64,000 bases of DNA from Clostridium thermarum (GCF_006351925.1 NZ_CP040924.1:3105001-3169000), one strand, 5' to 3'. Shown: positions 30,821 to 41,243, counted from the first letter of the stretch. Made by a program: numbers and translations. The notes: a model not told the origin generated them from the sequence alone.

Positions 30821-30886
30821 ATGTTAAGTTTTAGGCATAATCAGGCAAGCATAAAAGAATACCTGAATAAGGATAATTTATTATAA
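30821..30886 (+). CDS. Possible 21-residue peptide gene
   Basis: AGAGGAGGAT stands immediately before ATG 30821, which opens MLSFRHNQASIKEYLNKDNLL and stops just before a strong hairpin at 30889-30934. The ribosome site, short frame and hairpin together look like a small transcription unit in the 384-base gap between tex and prfB. Spacing from GGAGG to ATG is short. No family is recognisable; the remaining gap sequence shows nothing else. Confidence 0.35.
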   Translation: MLSFRHNQASIKEYLNKDNLL

Positions 30887-30888
30887 AA

Positions 30889-30934
30889 AAGCTTGTTCAA
30901 AACCTAAAAAGTTCATTAAGTTTTGAACAAGCTT
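30889..30934 (+). terminator. Strong hairpin after the small frame
   Basis: A 15-base perfect stem, AAGCTTGTTCAAAAC / GTTTTGAACAAGCTT, with a 16-base loop, followed on plus by AAATTT and on minus by TTTTTTATAA. It suits a minus-strand terminator (for prfB readthrough) at least as well as a plus-strand one. Confidence 0.6.
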
Positions 30935-31038
30935 AAATTTAGTTGTAGCTAAAATAAAGTTAATCTCTATAAGAAAAAATCCCTCCGCGTCCTCTGTGGA
31001 TTCAGTGTCTTCAGTAATTAAATTTTTTTGTTCACAAT

Positions 31039-32161
31039 TTACAGATCTAAAGTTCCATTACTGCTCTGCTTTAGATATTCGTTGATAAACAAATCTATAT
31101 CGCCGTCCATAACCGCCGCTACATTGCCATTCTCTGCATTGGTTCTATGGTCCTTAACCATGGTATAGGGCTGGAATACATAGGATCGGATTTGACTTCC
31201 CCAACCTATATCCTTTAAGTCTCCGGAGAGATCTTCTATTTTTTCCTTGTGGGCCCTTACCATAAGTTCTATAAGCTTAGCCTTCAACATTCTCATGGCA
31301 CTCTCTCTGTTGGCGTGCTGGCTTCTTTCATTTTGACATTGAACCACTATGCCTGTAGGCAAGTGGGTAATTCTTATGGCAGACTCAGTCTTATTAACGT
31401 GCTGTCCACCTGCTCCGCCGGACCTGTAGGTATCTACCTTTAGGTCTTCCGGTCTTATATTTATATCCTGACTTTGGGTCAGCTCCGGCAACACTTCAAC
31501 AGAGGCAAAGGAGGTCTGCCTTTTGCCGTTGGCATTGAAAGGAGAGATTCTTACAAGTCTGTGTATTCCTTTTTCCGCCTTTAGGTAGCCGTAAGCATAT
31601 TCACCTTTTATACTTAGGGTAACTCCCTTTATACCTGCCTCGTCACCGGGCAAGTAGTCAAGGGTTTCTATAGCATAGCCCTTCTTTTCACACCATCTGG
31701 TATACATCCTCAAGAGCATCTCAGTCCAGTCCTGTGCATCTGTGCCGCCTGCACCGGCATGCAGGGTTAAGATAGCATTATTTCTGTCATATTCTCCGGA
31801 TAGAAGGATCTCTATCCGGAACTTTTCAATTTCCTCTTCAAGCTGCTTTTTTTCCTGTAAAACCTCGGCTACTGAGTCCTCATCGCCGGATTCTTCAATA
31901 AGTTCTGCAAGAACCTGTATATCTTCCAATCTCTGATAGACTGCATTGAACCTATCAAGCTTATCCTTTAGCTGCTTACTTTCAACAGTTATCTCTTGGG
32001 CCTTATTAATATCATCCCAAAATCCCGGCTGCTGCATGTAAGCCTCCAGTTCCGCTATTCTCTTTTCAAGGCTGGCTATGTCAAAGAGAAGCCCTCATTT
32101 CCTCTAGGGTCTGCTTTAACTCTGCCATATTACTTAATGCCTCTTCCAGCTGTAGTAACAT
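31039..32161 (-). CDS. prfB: Peptide chain release factor 2 (programmed +1 frameshift)
   Basis: RF2 ends translation at UGA and UAA. Translation starts at ATG 32161, behind AAGGAGTGAAGGAT. Codon 26 is CTT and codon 27 is TGA followed by C (32081-32083), the classical CTTTGAC slip site, with an AGG-rich element just before it. Skipping one base enters the 347-codon main frame. The product (about 373 residues) has the GGQ motif in RSGGAGGQHVNKTESAIR. Low RF2 promotes slipping, giving autoregulation. It follows secA, as in Bacillus. Confidence 0.97.
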
Positions 32162-32177
32162 ATCCTTCACTCCTTAT

Positions 32178-34682
32178 TTATGCCATTCTTCCGCAGCAAT
32201 TCTTATATTTCTTTCCACTACCACATGGACAAGGATCATTTCTTCCTGCCTTTTTATCCTTCTTAACTGGTTCCTTCTTTAAGCTGTCATCATGACTGGT
32301 TCCTGTTTCCTTGGCAACTTTTTCTCTCTCAGGTGCCCTTTCCATCTTTACACGGAAGAGATATTTTACAGTATCAACCTTTATGTTGTAGATCATCTCA
32401 TTAAACATTTCGCTTCCTTCAAATTGGTAAGCCTGAACAGGATCCTGCTGCTTGTAGGCTCTCAAGCCCATACCTTGCTTTAGGTGATCCATGTTGTCGA
32501 TATGATCCATCCACTTAGTATCAACCACTCTAAGAAGAATTACTCTTTCAATTTCTCTCATTTGCTCTGAGCCAAATTCTTCTTCCTTTTTCTTATATAT
32601 GTCTGTGGCAACACTTAGAGCCTTTTCCTTAATTTCATCGTTGGACATTTTTGCTAATTCCTCCGCCTTTAGAAGACCATGTGGAATGCATATGTCCTCT
32701 AGGTAGTGAATTAGTTTCTCCACATCACCTTGAACATCTTCTTCCAAACCTGAAAGATGAGAGTCTACAGCATTATATACTACTTCCTGCAGCATATCCT
32801 GGATTTGCTCCTTAAGGTCATTACCTTCAAGCACCATAGCTCTCTGCTTGTAAATAACCTCTCTCTGCTGATTCATTACGTCGTCGTAACCAAGCAAGGT
32901 CTTTCTTATGTCAAAGTTATTTCCTTCTACTTTCTTCTGAGCATTTTCTATTGCAGAAGTAACCATCTTACTTTCTATTGCTTCATCATCCTGAAGTCCT
33001 AACTTTCCAACTATAGTCTGCAGTCTTTCAGATCCAAATATTCTCATCAGATCGTCCTCAAGAGAAATATAGAATCTTGAACTTCCCGGGTCTCCTTGAC
33101 GGCCGGAACGTCCTCTAAGCTGGTTATCTATACGTCTGGATTCATGTCTTTCAGTACCTATAATCTTGAGCCCTCCAAGCTCAGTAACTCCCTCTCCAAG
33201 CTTAATATCAGTACCACGGCCTGCCATGTTAGTAGCAATAGTAACCATGCCCTTTTCGCCTGCATAGGATACAATCTCCGCCTCTTTTTCATGATATTTA
33301 GCGTTAAGTACTTGATGAGGAATTCCTCTTCTCTTTAGGAGTGCAGAAAGCATCTCTGATTTTTCAATACTTACGGTACCTACCAATACCGGCTGTCCGG
33401 TAGAGTGAGTTTCAACAATCTCCTCTACTATAGCATTGAACTTACCTTTTTCAGTCTTATATACAACATCCGGATAGTCGATTCTTGCTACAGGCCTGTG
33501 GGTTGGAATAACAATTACGTCCAATCCATAAATTTCTCTGAATTCGTTCTCCTCTGTCAGTGCTGTACCTGTCATACCAGAAAGCTTTTTGAACATTCTA
33601 AAGTAATTCTGGAAGGTAATAGTAGCCAAAGTTCTTGATTCTCTTTGTACATTTACCCCTTCCTTTGCCTCTATGGCCTGATGTAAACCATCGCTGTATC
33701 TTCTACCTTCCATAAGTCTTCCAGTAAATTCATCAACGATAATAACTTCCCCATCTTTAACCATGTAGTCCTTATCTTTCTTCATGATATAGTTAGCCTT
33801 AAGAGCCTGAGCTACATGATGCTGAATTTCCATATGTGATGGATCTGCATAGTTCTCTATTCTAAAGAATTTTTCTGCTGCCTCAACACCTGCATCTGTC
33901 AATATTACAGAATTGGCCTTTTCATCAACAGTAAAGTCTATATCCTTTTTCAGGGTCTTAACAAAGAAGTCAGCAACCTTGTAAAAATCAGTGGACTTCT
34001 CACCTTCACCGGAGATTATAAGTGGAGTTCTGGCTTCGTCGATAAGTATGGAGTCAACTTCGTCCACGATAGCAAAGTTTAACTTTCTTTGAACTCTTTC
34101 CTCTTTGTATACAACCATATTATCTCTTAGGTAGTCAAAGCCGAATTCATTATTTGTTCCATAGGTTATATCACAGGCATAAGCCTTTTGTCTCTCTTCA
34201 TGATTCAAACTGTGAATGATAACTCCAACAGTCAAACCTAAGAACTCGTAAACCTGACTCATCCAGTCTCTGTCTCTTTTTGCCAGATAGTCGTTTACAG
34301 TTACTATATGTACACCTTCACCGGTAAGAGCATTCAAATATGCAGGTAAAGTTGCCACCAAGGTTTTACCTTCACCGGTTTTCATTTCCGCTATTCTTCC
34401 CTGGTGAAGAACTATACCACCAATTAACTGTTCTCTATAATGCTTCATTCCCAGTGTTCTAACAGAAGCTTCTCTAACTGCCGCAAAGGCCTCCGGTAAA
34501 ATGTCATCTAAGGTTTCTCCATTACTCAATCTTTTCTTAAATTCATCAGTTTTTGCCCTTAACTGTTCATCAGTGAGCTTTTCCATACTATCGCTTAAGG
34601 CATCAATCTTATCTACTATGGGGATAATTCTTTTAACTTCCCTTTCACTGTAGGTTCCAAATATCTTATCTAATATTCCCAT
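32178..34682 (-). CDS. secA: Preprotein translocase ATPase SecA
   Basis: 834 residues starting at ATG 34682 ([18 protein letters not shown]), with GAGGATG upstream. Walker A is [13 protein letters not shown] (about 101-113), DEAD-like VDEVDSIL (about 205-212), motif GRGTDIKLG (about 490), and the C-terminal zinc motif [19 protein letters not shown]. SecA drives export of unfolded proteins through SecYEG. It lies between hpf and prfB; 16 bases separate it from prfB. Confidence 0.97.
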   Translation of the reverse strand: MGILDKIFGTYSEREVKRIIPIVDKIDALSDSMEKLTDEQLRAKTDEFKKRLSNGETLDDILPEAFAAVREASVRTLGMKHYREQLIGGIVLHQGRIAEMKTGEGKTLVATLPAYLNALTGEGVHIVTVNDYLAKRDRDWMSQVYEFLGLTVGVIIHSLNHEERQKAYACDITYGTNNEFGFDYLRDNMVVYKEERVQRKLNFAIVDEVDSILIDEARTPLIISGEGEKSTDFYKVADFFVKTLKKDIDFTVDEKANSVILTDAGVEAAEKFFRIENYADPSHMEIQHHVAQALKANYIMKKDKDYMVKDGEVIIVDEFTGRLMEGRRYSDGLHQAIEAKEGVNVQRESRTLATITFQNYFRMFKKLSGMTGTALTEENEFREIYGLDVIVIPTHRPVARIDYPDVVYKTEKGKFNAIVEEIVETHSTGQPVLVGTVSIEKSEMLSALLKRRGIPHQVLNAKYHEKEAEIVSYAGEKGMVTIATNMAGRGTDIKLGEGVTELGGLKIIGTERHESRRIDNQLRGRSGRQGDPGSSRFYISLEDDLMRIFGSERLQTIVGKLGLQDDEAIESKMVTSAIENAQKKVEGNNFDIRKTLLGYDDVMNQQREVIYKQRAMVLEGNDLKEQIQDMLQEVVYNAVDSHLSGLEEDVQGDVEKLIHYLEDICIPHGLLKAEELAKMSNDEIKEKALSVATDIYKKKEEEFGSEQMREIERVILLRVVDTKWMDHIDNMDHLKQGMGLRAYKQQDPVQAYQFEGSEMFNEMIYNIKVDTVKYLFRVKMERAPEREKVAKETGTSHDDSLKKEPVKKDKKAGRNDPCPCGSGKKYKNCCGRMA

Positions 34683-34778
34683 ATTTTTCATCCTCACAAT
34701 TCTTTTTCTTATTTAAAAAAATTCATTACTTTATATTATAGCATTTATATATTTATAGTTTCAACTTTAATAAAAATA

Positions 34779-34800
34779 AAACTCCCCTACAGGGGAGTTT
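34779..34800 (-). terminator. Terminator after hpf
   Basis: AAACTCCCCT-GT-AGGGGAGTTT followed on the minus strand by TATTTTTATT, 15 bases after the hpf stop. Confidence 0.85.
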
Positions 34801-34814
34801 ATCACCGCTTCTAC

Positions 34815-35348
34815 TTAGTATTCCGGCTCTATTAAACCAAAATTTCCGTCCTTTCTCTTATACACTACGTTTACGTCTCCGCTGTCTGCATTTTCATAAA
34901 CGAAGAAGTTATGGCCCAACATTTCCATTTGTAGTACAGCTTCCTCAGTGGACATAGGCTTCATGGCAAATTTCTTTGTTCTTACTACTCTATGCTCATC
35001 ATTATCCGGATCTTCCTTTGGCAAGTCTGGTATGTATTGAAATTTCAATGCATCGCCAGTTTGTCTTTTAGCAAGTCTTGTTTTAACTTTTCTTATTTGT
35101 CTTTCAAGCTTATCTATAACTAAATCTATTGAAGCATACATATCTTCATTTTCTTCTTCGCCTCTTAATACAACGCCATTAAAAGGGATTGTAACTTCTA
35201 TGATTTGTCTATTCTTCTGTACGCTTAATGTAGCCTGTGCTTCAATGTTTGGATTAAAGTACTTTTCTAATTTAAGTAACTTCTTCTCCACTGTAGCCTT
35301 AAGCGCCTGTGTTAGTTCCATATTTTTTGCACTTACTGTAATCTTCAT
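34815..35348 (-). CDS. hpf: Long-form ribosome hibernation factor HPF (RaiA)
   Basis: 177 residues. The N-terminal S30AE domain (KITVSAKNMELTQALKATVEKKLLKLEKYF, to about residue 95) binds the decoding region of the 30S subunit. The C-terminal domain (VVRTKKFAMKPMSTEEAVLQMEMLGHNFFVYENADSG) mediates 100S ribosome dimerisation. The long form is standard in Firmicutes. A structured RNA (35733-35979) lies upstream, which is the known genomic setting of raiA RNA. Confidence 0.96.
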   Translation of the reverse strand: MKITVSAKNMELTQALKATVEKKLLKLEKYFNPNIEAQATLSVQKNRQIIEVTIPFNGVVLRGEEENEDMYASIDLVIDKLERQIRKVKTRLAKRQTGDALKFQYIPDLPKEDPDNDEHRVVRTKKFAMKPMSTEEAVLQMEMLGHNFFVYENADSGDVNVVYKRKDGNFGLIEPEY

Positions 35349-35589
35349 AATTCCAGCCCCTCTCTTACCTAATAGGTAATTTTTCTAGTCTATTTTGTGT
35401 TTCCTGTTAATTCTATTTTAATATGATTTTAACACAAACTCAACAGTTGAATAGCAAATTTACTGAATATTTACTCAACTTAAATCAATATTCCTTAATA
35501 TATCTTATATTTTTACAAACTTCTATTTTTTTCTCTTTGTTTTAATATTATTCCCACCTTTCTGCCGATTATACGGCTTGGACAACACA

Positions 35590-35727
35590 TGAATGATTAA
35601 TGAGTAATTATAGTTGAAATTCAGCAAACGCTGAATTTCTAAAAAATATATTCGAAATATTTTTCTAAGCTTGCTAAGAAAAATTATCCTTAATTACTAA
35701 TTACTCATTGATAATTACTAATTAATA
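35590..35727. repeat. Palindromic intergenic repeat, copy 1
   Basis: The unit holds hairpins GAAATTCAGC-AAAC-GCTGAATTTC and TTTTTCTAAGC-TTGC-TAAGAAAAA, then TCCTTAATTACTAATTACTC. It is framed by inverted ends (ATTAATGAGTAATTA and AATTACTCATTGATAAT). Related units occur at 46165-46220 and 49604-49707. This looks like a small non-autonomous repeat family. It lies between hpf and the raiA-type RNA. Confidence 0.6.
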
Positions 35728-35732
35728 AAATA

Positions 35733-35979
35733 AGAACCAATAATCTTATAAGATTATTGGTTCTTATTTTATTAAAGTTAGTTGACCTGGTCTTTGCCCC
35801 CACACTCGCCTGCTGGAACTTTCGCTACCCGGATTTAACCTCTCACTACTAATCCTCTCGTCTTCTGACGGCAGGACTTACCTCTAAGCCGCACCATGCT
35901 CATCAAAACTTTGTTTAACTTACGTGGGTCGTTTCGCCTGCGACTGGCATCGACTTTCAACCACAAACCTAACTTTTAC
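35733..35979 (-). ncRNA. raiA RNA: raiA-type structured RNA
   Basis: The 640-base gap between comFC and hpf holds a GC-richer, stem-rich segment not open in any frame. It starts near GTTGAAAGTCGATGCCAGTC, passes GCATGGTGCGGCTTAGAGG, GTCCTGCCGTCAGAAGACG and GGGTAGCGAAAGTTCCAGC, and ends in a 16-base-stem terminator at 35732-35765. A strong promoter lies directly upstream. raiA RNAs are large conserved RNAs upstream of raiA/hpf in clostridia. The identification rests on location, size and structure; a covariance search would settle it. Confidence 0.72.
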
Positions 35980-35985
35980 ATTTAT

Positions 35986-36013
35986 ATTATATCGCACTTT
36001 TGGCTGCAGTCAA
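35986..36013 (-). promoter_or_regulatory. Promoter of the raiA-type RNA inside comFC
   Basis: TTGACT (36008-36013), a 16-base spacer and TATAAT (35986-35991) on the minus strand. The -35 encodes the Leu-Thr near the C-terminus of ComFC and the -10 includes its TAA stop. Transcription would start near 35979. Confidence 0.75.
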
Positions 36014-36661
36014 TATGTTTACTTCTCTGCAGCCGCAAAGCAGCAAAGCCTTTCCACAGTAAAAGGCAGTGGCACCAGTGGTGATAACGTCATCAATTAA
36101 CAAAACTTTTTTATCTTTTATAGCCTTATAATTTTCTACTGCAAAGGAATTTTCTAAGTTGGTCCACCTAGCATCTCTATCCAAGCCAATTTGATCCTTT
36201 GTAGACTTGCTCTTTCTAAGACAGTGGACAACCTTCTTTCCCGTTAGCTCGCTGAGTTTTTTGCTCAAAAACTCACTTTGATTATAGCCTCTTTTTCTAA
36301 ATGTTTCTTCGCTGCAAGGTACATAAGTAATATAGTCAAATGATATCTCCTTTTCTCTTATGAGCCTTTCCATCAGCTGCGTCAGTAGAGCACCACAATC
36401 AAAATCGCTTTTGTATTTTAGTCGTATTATCATTTCCTTTACTAGTGAATTATAGTATGCACAGGAATAGTATTTAAACCTTATTCCTTCTTTTTCAACT
36501 TCACCTTCTATAAGAGAATACTTCATCTTGCTCTGACAGCTTTTACACAACATATCTTCTGCAAAGTCACCACAGAGCATGCAGTTATTTGCTCTGCCAT
36601 AAATAACCTCCAGTACACATCCTAAATAGAACTTTACCCTTTTACCAAACCTACATCCCAT
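35987..36661 (-). CDS. comFC: ComFC-family phosphoribosyltransferase-like protein
   Basis: 224 residues. The N-terminal four-Cys zinc site is CMLCGDFAEDMLCKSCQ (about 28-44). The C-terminal PRTase domain has YVPCSEETFRKRGYNQSEFLSKKLSE and the PRPP loop VLLIDDVITTGATAFYCGKAL (about 181-201). ComFC supports DNA uptake in naturally competent bacteria but is also kept in species not known to be competent. The start at 36661 overlaps the upstream gene by 28 bases; the exact start is uncertain. Confidence 0.9.
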   Translation of the reverse strand: MGCRFGKRVKFYLGCVLEVIYGRANNCMLCGDFAEDMLCKSCQSKMKYSLIEGEVEKEGIRFKYYSCAYYNSLVKEMIIRLKYKSDFDCGALLTQLMERLIREKEISFDYITYVPCSEETFRKRGYNQSEFLSKKLSELTGKKVVHCLRKSKSTKDQIGLDRDARWTNLENSFAVENYKAIKDKKVLLIDDVITTGATAFYCGKALLLCGCREVNILTAAKSAI

Positions 36662-37653
36662 ATGTGCTTGTTAAATCTCCTTATTATATCTCTACAAATC
36701 TCCATATCCCTGGAAATATCATTGGAAAGCAAAATAACTTCACCCAAATTACCTTGTAATATACTAGAAGCTTTGCTGCATATATATACAAGCTTCTTAT
36801 ATTCAAATACCCTACTCTCTGCATGATATACAATGAAATCCGTATTACTCAGTTTTAGCTTTATTATATTTTGATTATGAACAACTATAATTCCCCTGCG
36901 TTTATTGAGAAAGTATTGTAATTCCCTGTTTTTTATATCCTTTGCAAGGAATATATTTGTAAGTAGTTCATCCTTGATATTCAAAAGATATTGATATACT
37001 CTCTCAGACATCTCCTCATCAGCAGTGAGTACTATTACATTTCTTTGACAGCTGAGAGACCACATCAGATAATCATAGATAACCGTGGGAATCTCCTTGC
37101 TTAAGTCCAATCTAGTAGTAATAATTCTGGGTTCAATAAGCGGTATACTTTCCTCCAAGGGAGGCACCTCTATACATGGGGCATTTTGAAATATGCTCTC
37201 GATGGATCTGCATATAATTCTGCTGCTTTTATAGAAGTATGAAAGTAAATCTAATATCTCAAGCCTGCTTAGCTTCGATAGACTGCTTGTGTCATCATAT
37301 ATAACCAGATCATAGCTGCTTTGAAGGGAGAGAGCACCATCAACGGCTGCAATTACCAGCGGCTTATTTTCTCTCACTCTCTTTATTCCTTCCATGTTAC
37401 TGCAGTATTCTGTAAAACTTCTTTTCTTTAAGATATCTACAATATAATTTATACCAATATCATCATTAACAATATATAGGATGGTTTTGCCTTCATTTAA
37501 ATATTTAAAAATTAACTCTTCAAAAACATTGCATTTACTATAGGGCACCGTTATGATATTTAGTGCCTTTTCATTTTCTCTGCTCCAATTTAAAATAGCT
37601 TTAACAATTCTCTCTCTCTCTTTTACAGCAGTATCAGAATGAGATTTAATCAT
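36634..37653 (-). CDS. Degenerate ComFA-like helicase
   Basis: 339 residues beginning MIKSHSDTAVKERERIV. It lies where ComFA belongs, directly before comFC. The fold outline is helicase-like: GKTILYIVNDDIGINYIVDIL (about 54-74), a Walker B-like YDLVIYDDTSSL (about 113-124), and a second-domain-like WSLSCQRNVIVLTADEEMSERVYQYL. No GxGKT Walker A is present where expected (TVPYSKCNVFEELIF) and the DExx box reads DDTS. It may be a structural or inactive ComFA relative. Confidence 0.55.
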   Translation of the reverse strand: MIKSHSDTAVKERERIVKAILNWSRENEKALNIITVPYSKCNVFEELIFKYLNEGKTILYIVNDDIGINYIVDILKKRSFTEYCSNMEGIKRVRENKPLVIAAVDGALSLQSSYDLVIYDDTSSLSKLSRLEILDLLSYFYKSSRIICRSIESIFQNAPCIEVPPLEESIPLIEPRIITTRLDLSKEIPTVIYDYLMWSLSCQRNVIVLTADEEMSERVYQYLLNIKDELLTNIFLAKDIKNRELQYFLNKRRGIIVVHNQNIIKLKLSNTDFIVYHAESRVFEYKKLVYICSKASSILQGNLGEVILLSNDISRDMEICRDIIRRFNKHIWDVGLVKG

Positions 37654-37682
37654 TCACTTCCTCCCCTTTTTTAAAACTGCTT

Positions 37683-39908
37683 TTACTTCAAAACATCACT
37701 GTTTATAATATGCTGAATCCTCCATTTTAAGGATGAATATCTTTCAAAACTTCTATTGTTATTTATCATAAAGTGCAGGGCCTTAACGGAACCTACTACC
37801 ACTACCATCTTCTTTGCTCTTGTTATACCGGTATACAACAGATTTTTATTCATGAGCATTGGGGGTCCCATAAAGGACGGCATGATTACTACAGGAAATT
37901 CACTACCTTGGCTTTTATGAATTGTTATTGCATAAGCTAGGTCCAACTCATCCAAATATACAAAATCATATACAACCAATCTTTCATCGTCGAAAACAAC
38001 TGTCAGTGCATTTTCCTCTTCATCTATTTGTTGAATAAAGCCCACATCTCCATTGAAAACACCAATACCTTCATTTTCCCCTTCTCCGGCAATTCTAGTC
38101 CACTTCAAGGAGTAATTATTCTTAGTCTGCATTACCTTATCCCCAACTCTGAAAATCGTATCCCTATATTTCTTCTCTGCTTTTTGGGGATCCGGAGGAT
38201 TGAGGATCTTTTGTAACTCAGTATTTAAATTTTGAACTCCTAATGTTCCTTTTCTCATGGGAGACAATATTTGTATATGCTGCAGCTTATTCCAAGACGG
38301 ATTAAATTTAGGCAATCTTGTATTTATAAGATCTATTAAAGTTGTAAGGATGTAATTAGGCTCCTCTTCCTTTATAAAGTAAAAATCTTTGTTTTTCTCA
38401 TTTAGCAGAGGCATTTCCCCATTGTTTATCCTGTGAGCATTAACAACAATCATACTCTCCTTGGACTGCCTGAAAATGTCCTTTAGTTTAACAACCTTGG
38501 CACATCCGCTTTCAATAAGGTCCCTTAAAACATTTCCCGGGCCTACCGATGGCAACTGATCTACGTCACCAACTATTATAATTCTTGTCCCAAGAGAAAC
38601 TGCCTTTAGCAGACTGTTCATCAACATAATGTCAACCATAGAAGCTTCATCAATAATGAGCACATCTCCTTCTAACGGACTGTTCTCACCTTTTGAAAAA
38701 TCCATGTTTTCATCTTCGCTATAGCCAAGCTCCAATAGTCTGTGAATAGTCTTTGCTTCCCTGCCCGTAGCTTCCGTCATTCTTTTGGCAGCTCTTCCGG
38801 TGGGAGCCCCCATTAATACCTTCATTCCGGCTTTTTCAAAAATCTCAATAATACAGTTTATTATTGTGGTTTTACCGGTACCAGGTCCACCGGTAATTAT
38901 CTCAACTCCATTGTCCACAATTCCCCTGATGGCTTCGATTTGAGAAGGGGCAAAACCAATGTTATACTTTTTCTCGAAATCCTTTATTTCCCTATCAATA
39001 TCTACATTTAGCACTTCATATTGACCAAAAGCCATGGTTAATATTTTTTTAGTAACTCCCAGTTCACAGTAATAGTAAGGAAGCGTAAAGACACAATCCT
39101 CTCCTTCTATAGTTTCTATTTTTATCTTACCTTCCAAGGTACTTTCTATAACATTCTTCTCAATATCCTCTTTAGATACGCAAAGTATGTCTACGCCTTC
39201 TTTCAGAAGCTTCTCCATGGGCATATAAGTATTACCCAGAGTGCAGAACTCATTGATTAAATATTTAATACCACTTTGAATTCTATAGGGTGAATTTACC
39301 TCTACTCCAAGACTCCGAGCTATTTTATCCGCTGTCTTAAAACCTATACCGGAGACTTCTTCTGTCAGTATATATGGGTTTTCTTTAACCACTGAGATAG
39401 AGTCTGCACCAAACCTTTTATATATCTTCATACATTGGTTGGGTGTCACCCCATAACCTTGAAGAAAGACCATTATGCCTTTAACTTCTCTTTGCTTAAA
39501 GTAAGATTCATATATGAGTCCAATCTTCTTTTCGCCGATTCCGTCTATCTCTGCCAATCTGGAGATATCATTCTCCAATATATCGAAGGTCTTATCACCA
39601 AATTTATCTACTATTTTCTTTGCAGTTACCGGTCCTATACCGGTTATTACCCCTGATGCCAAATAGCGCTCGATTCCAAGCAGTGTAGCCGGCATAATTT
39701 CTTCACAGCTCTCCACCATCAGCTGCTGACCAAACTGAGGATGTATTACCCATTGACCGGTAAGCTTTAATTCCTGTCCTTCTGTAATATATGGTATAGT
39801 GCCCACAATGGTTATCTTTTTATTACCATTTTTCACCTTGGCCACTACATATCCGTTATCATTATTCTGAAATACTATTTCATCAACTGTCCCCTGTATT
39901 TCCGACAT
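37683..39908 (-). CDS. recD2: RecD2 family DNA helicase
   Basis: 741 residues from ATG 39908 (MSEIQGTVDEIVFQNNDNGY), behind TTAGGAGAGATTAT. An OB-fold N-terminus is followed by helix-hairpin-helix motifs (GIGPVTAKKIVDKFGD and SGIGFKTADKIARSLG). The superfamily 1 motor has Walker A ITGGPGTGKTTI (about 342), DEASMVD (about 425), and C-terminal AITIHKSQGSEFP (about 675). It unwinds DNA 5'-3' and acts in repair independently of RecBC. Confidence 0.95.
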   Translation of the reverse strand: MSEIQGTVDEIVFQNNDNGYVVAKVKNGNKKITIVGTIPYITEGQELKLTGQWVIHPQFGQQLMVESCEEIMPATLLGIERYLASGVITGIGPVTAKKIVDKFGDKTFDILENDISRLAEIDGIGEKKIGLIYESYFKQREVKGIMVFLQGYGVTPNQCMKIYKRFGADSISVVKENPYILTEEVSGIGFKTADKIARSLGVEVNSPYRIQSGIKYLINEFCTLGNTYMPMEKLLKEGVDILCVSKEDIEKNVIESTLEGKIKIETIEGEDCVFTLPYYYCELGVTKKILTMAFGQYEVLNVDIDREIKDFEKKYNIGFAPSQIEAIRGIVDNGVEIITGGPGTGKTTIINCIIEIFEKAGMKVLMGAPTGRAAKRMTEATGREAKTIHRLLELGYSEDENMDFSKGENSPLEGDVLIIDEASMVDIMLMNSLLKAVSLGTRIIIVGDVDQLPSVGPGNVLRDLIESGCAKVVKLKDIFRQSKESMIVVNAHRINNGEMPLLNEKNKDFYFIKEEEPNYILTTLIDLINTRLPKFNPSWNKLQHIQILSPMRKGTLGVQNLNTELQKILNPPDPQKAEKKYRDTIFRVGDKVMQTKNNYSLKWTRIAGEGENEGIGVFNGDVGFIQQIDEEENALTVVFDDERLVVYDFVYLDELDLAYAITIHKSQGSEFPVVIMPSFMGPPMLMNKNLLYTGITRAKKMVVVVGSVKALHFMINNNRSFERYSSLKWRIQHIINSDVLK

Positions 39909-40027
39909 ATAATCTCTCCTAAACCAAGTTTCTATACATTTTTTTATGCTGAACATCAATATATAATAAGCATAACCTATTAACAAATCAAACTCAATAT
40001 CTTTAATTATTGACACAAAAAGGAAAA

Positions 40028-40057
40028 AAATGCAGTGAAAACATTGTCACTGCATTT
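40028..40057 (-). terminator. Terminator after metK
   Basis: AAATGCAGTGA / TCACTGCATTT, an 11-base stem, followed by a T-rich tract on the minus strand, 10 bases after the metK stop. Confidence 0.88.
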
Positions 40058-40067
40058 TTACATATTT

Positions 40068-41243
40068 TTATAAATACTTTTTAATTTCTTCCACCTTATC
40101 TAGTCTTTCCCATGGCAGGTCCAGATCTAATCTTCCAAAGTGTCCGTAGGCGGCAGTTTGCTTATAAATTGGTCTTCTTAATTCAAGATCTCTGATTATG
40201 GCACCAGGTCTTAAATCAAATACCTTATTTATAATTCCCACTATCTTGTCGTCGCCAAGTTTTCCTGTTCCAAAAGTGTCAACCTCAATTGAAACCGGTC
40301 TTGCAACACCTATTGCATAAGCTATTTCAATCTCTAACTTATCAGCTACACCTGCGGCCACAAGGTTCTTAGCAACCCATCTTGCAGCATAAGCAGCAGA
40401 ACGGTCAACTTTCGTTGGATCCTTTCCTGAGAAAGCTCCACCACCATGTCTTCCGTAGCCGCCGTACGTATCAACTATTATCTTTCTTCCGGTTAAGCCT
40501 GAGTCTCCCTGTGGACCTCCAACTACAAATCTACCTGTAGGATTTATAAAGTATCTTGTTTTTTCATCCAATAACTCTGCTGGCACAACTGGTTTTATAA
40601 CATGCTCAATTATGTCTTTTTCTATTTGAGACTGATCAACCTCCGGTCCATGTTGAGCAGAAACTACTATAGTATCTATTCTTACTGGCTTATTATCATC
40701 ATATTCAATAGTTACTTGAGTTTTTCCATCCGGTCTTAAATAAGCTAAGGTTCCATTTTTTCTTACCTCAGCTAATCTTCTTGCAAGCTTATGGGCTGTA
40801 GCTATAGGAAGGGGCATATATTCCGGTGTTTCATTTGTTGCAAAACCGAACATCATACCTTGGTCACCGGCTCCAACAGCTTCAACCTTATCCATTTCAC
40901 CTTTCTTGGCTTCCAAAGCCTCATTAACACCCATTGCGATATCCGGAGATTGCTCATCTATAGAAGTTAAAACCGCACAAGTATCACAATCAAAGCCATA
41001 TTTTGCTCTTACATAGCCTATTTCCTCTACGGTCTTTCTAACAACCTTAGGAATGTCTACATAACAATTAGTAGATATTTCCCCCATAACAAGTACCATA
41101 CCGGTAGTTACTGCTGTCTCACAAGCAACTCTGGCATTAGGGTCCCGTTCAAGAATAGTATCTAGTATAGCATCAGATATTTGGTCACAAATTTTATCTG
41201 GATGTCCTTCAGTAACAGATTCAGATGTAAATAATCTCTTCAT
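40068..41243 (-). CDS. metK: S-adenosylmethionine synthetase
   Basis: 391 residues. Makes SAM from methionine and ATP. Signature hexapeptides: [15 protein letters not shown] (about 117-131) and [23 protein letters not shown] (about 263-285), with the N-terminal [20 protein letters not shown]. Full length. The gene is monocistronic between its own SAM-I riboswitch and a strong terminator, so SAM represses its own synthesis. Confidence 0.98.
   Translation of the reverse strand: MKRLFTSESVTEGHPDKICDQISDAILDTILERDPNARVACETAVTTGMVLVMGEISTNCYVDIPKVVRKTVEEIGYVRAKYGFDCDTCAVLTSIDEQSPDIAMGVNEALEAKKGEMDKVEAVGAGDQGMMFGFATNETPEYMPLPIATAHKLARRLAEVRKNGTLAYLRPDGKTQVTIEYDDNKPVRIDTIVVSAQHGPEVDQSQIEKDIIEHVIKPVVPAELLDEKTRYFINPTGRFVVGGPQGDSGLTGRKIIVDTYGGYGRHGGGAFSGKDPTKVDRSAAYAARWVAKNLVAAGVADKLEIEIAYAIGVARPVSIEVDTFGTGKLGDDKIVGIINKVFDLRPGAIIRDLELRRPIYKQTAAYGHFGRLDLDLPWERLDKVEEIKKYL

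Noticed and set aside
30976..31020. GC-richer stretch CCCTCCGCGTCCTCTGTGG as a repeat element
   Set aside because: No convincing second copy in the window; the similar-looking stretch near 49570 does not align over more than a few bases.
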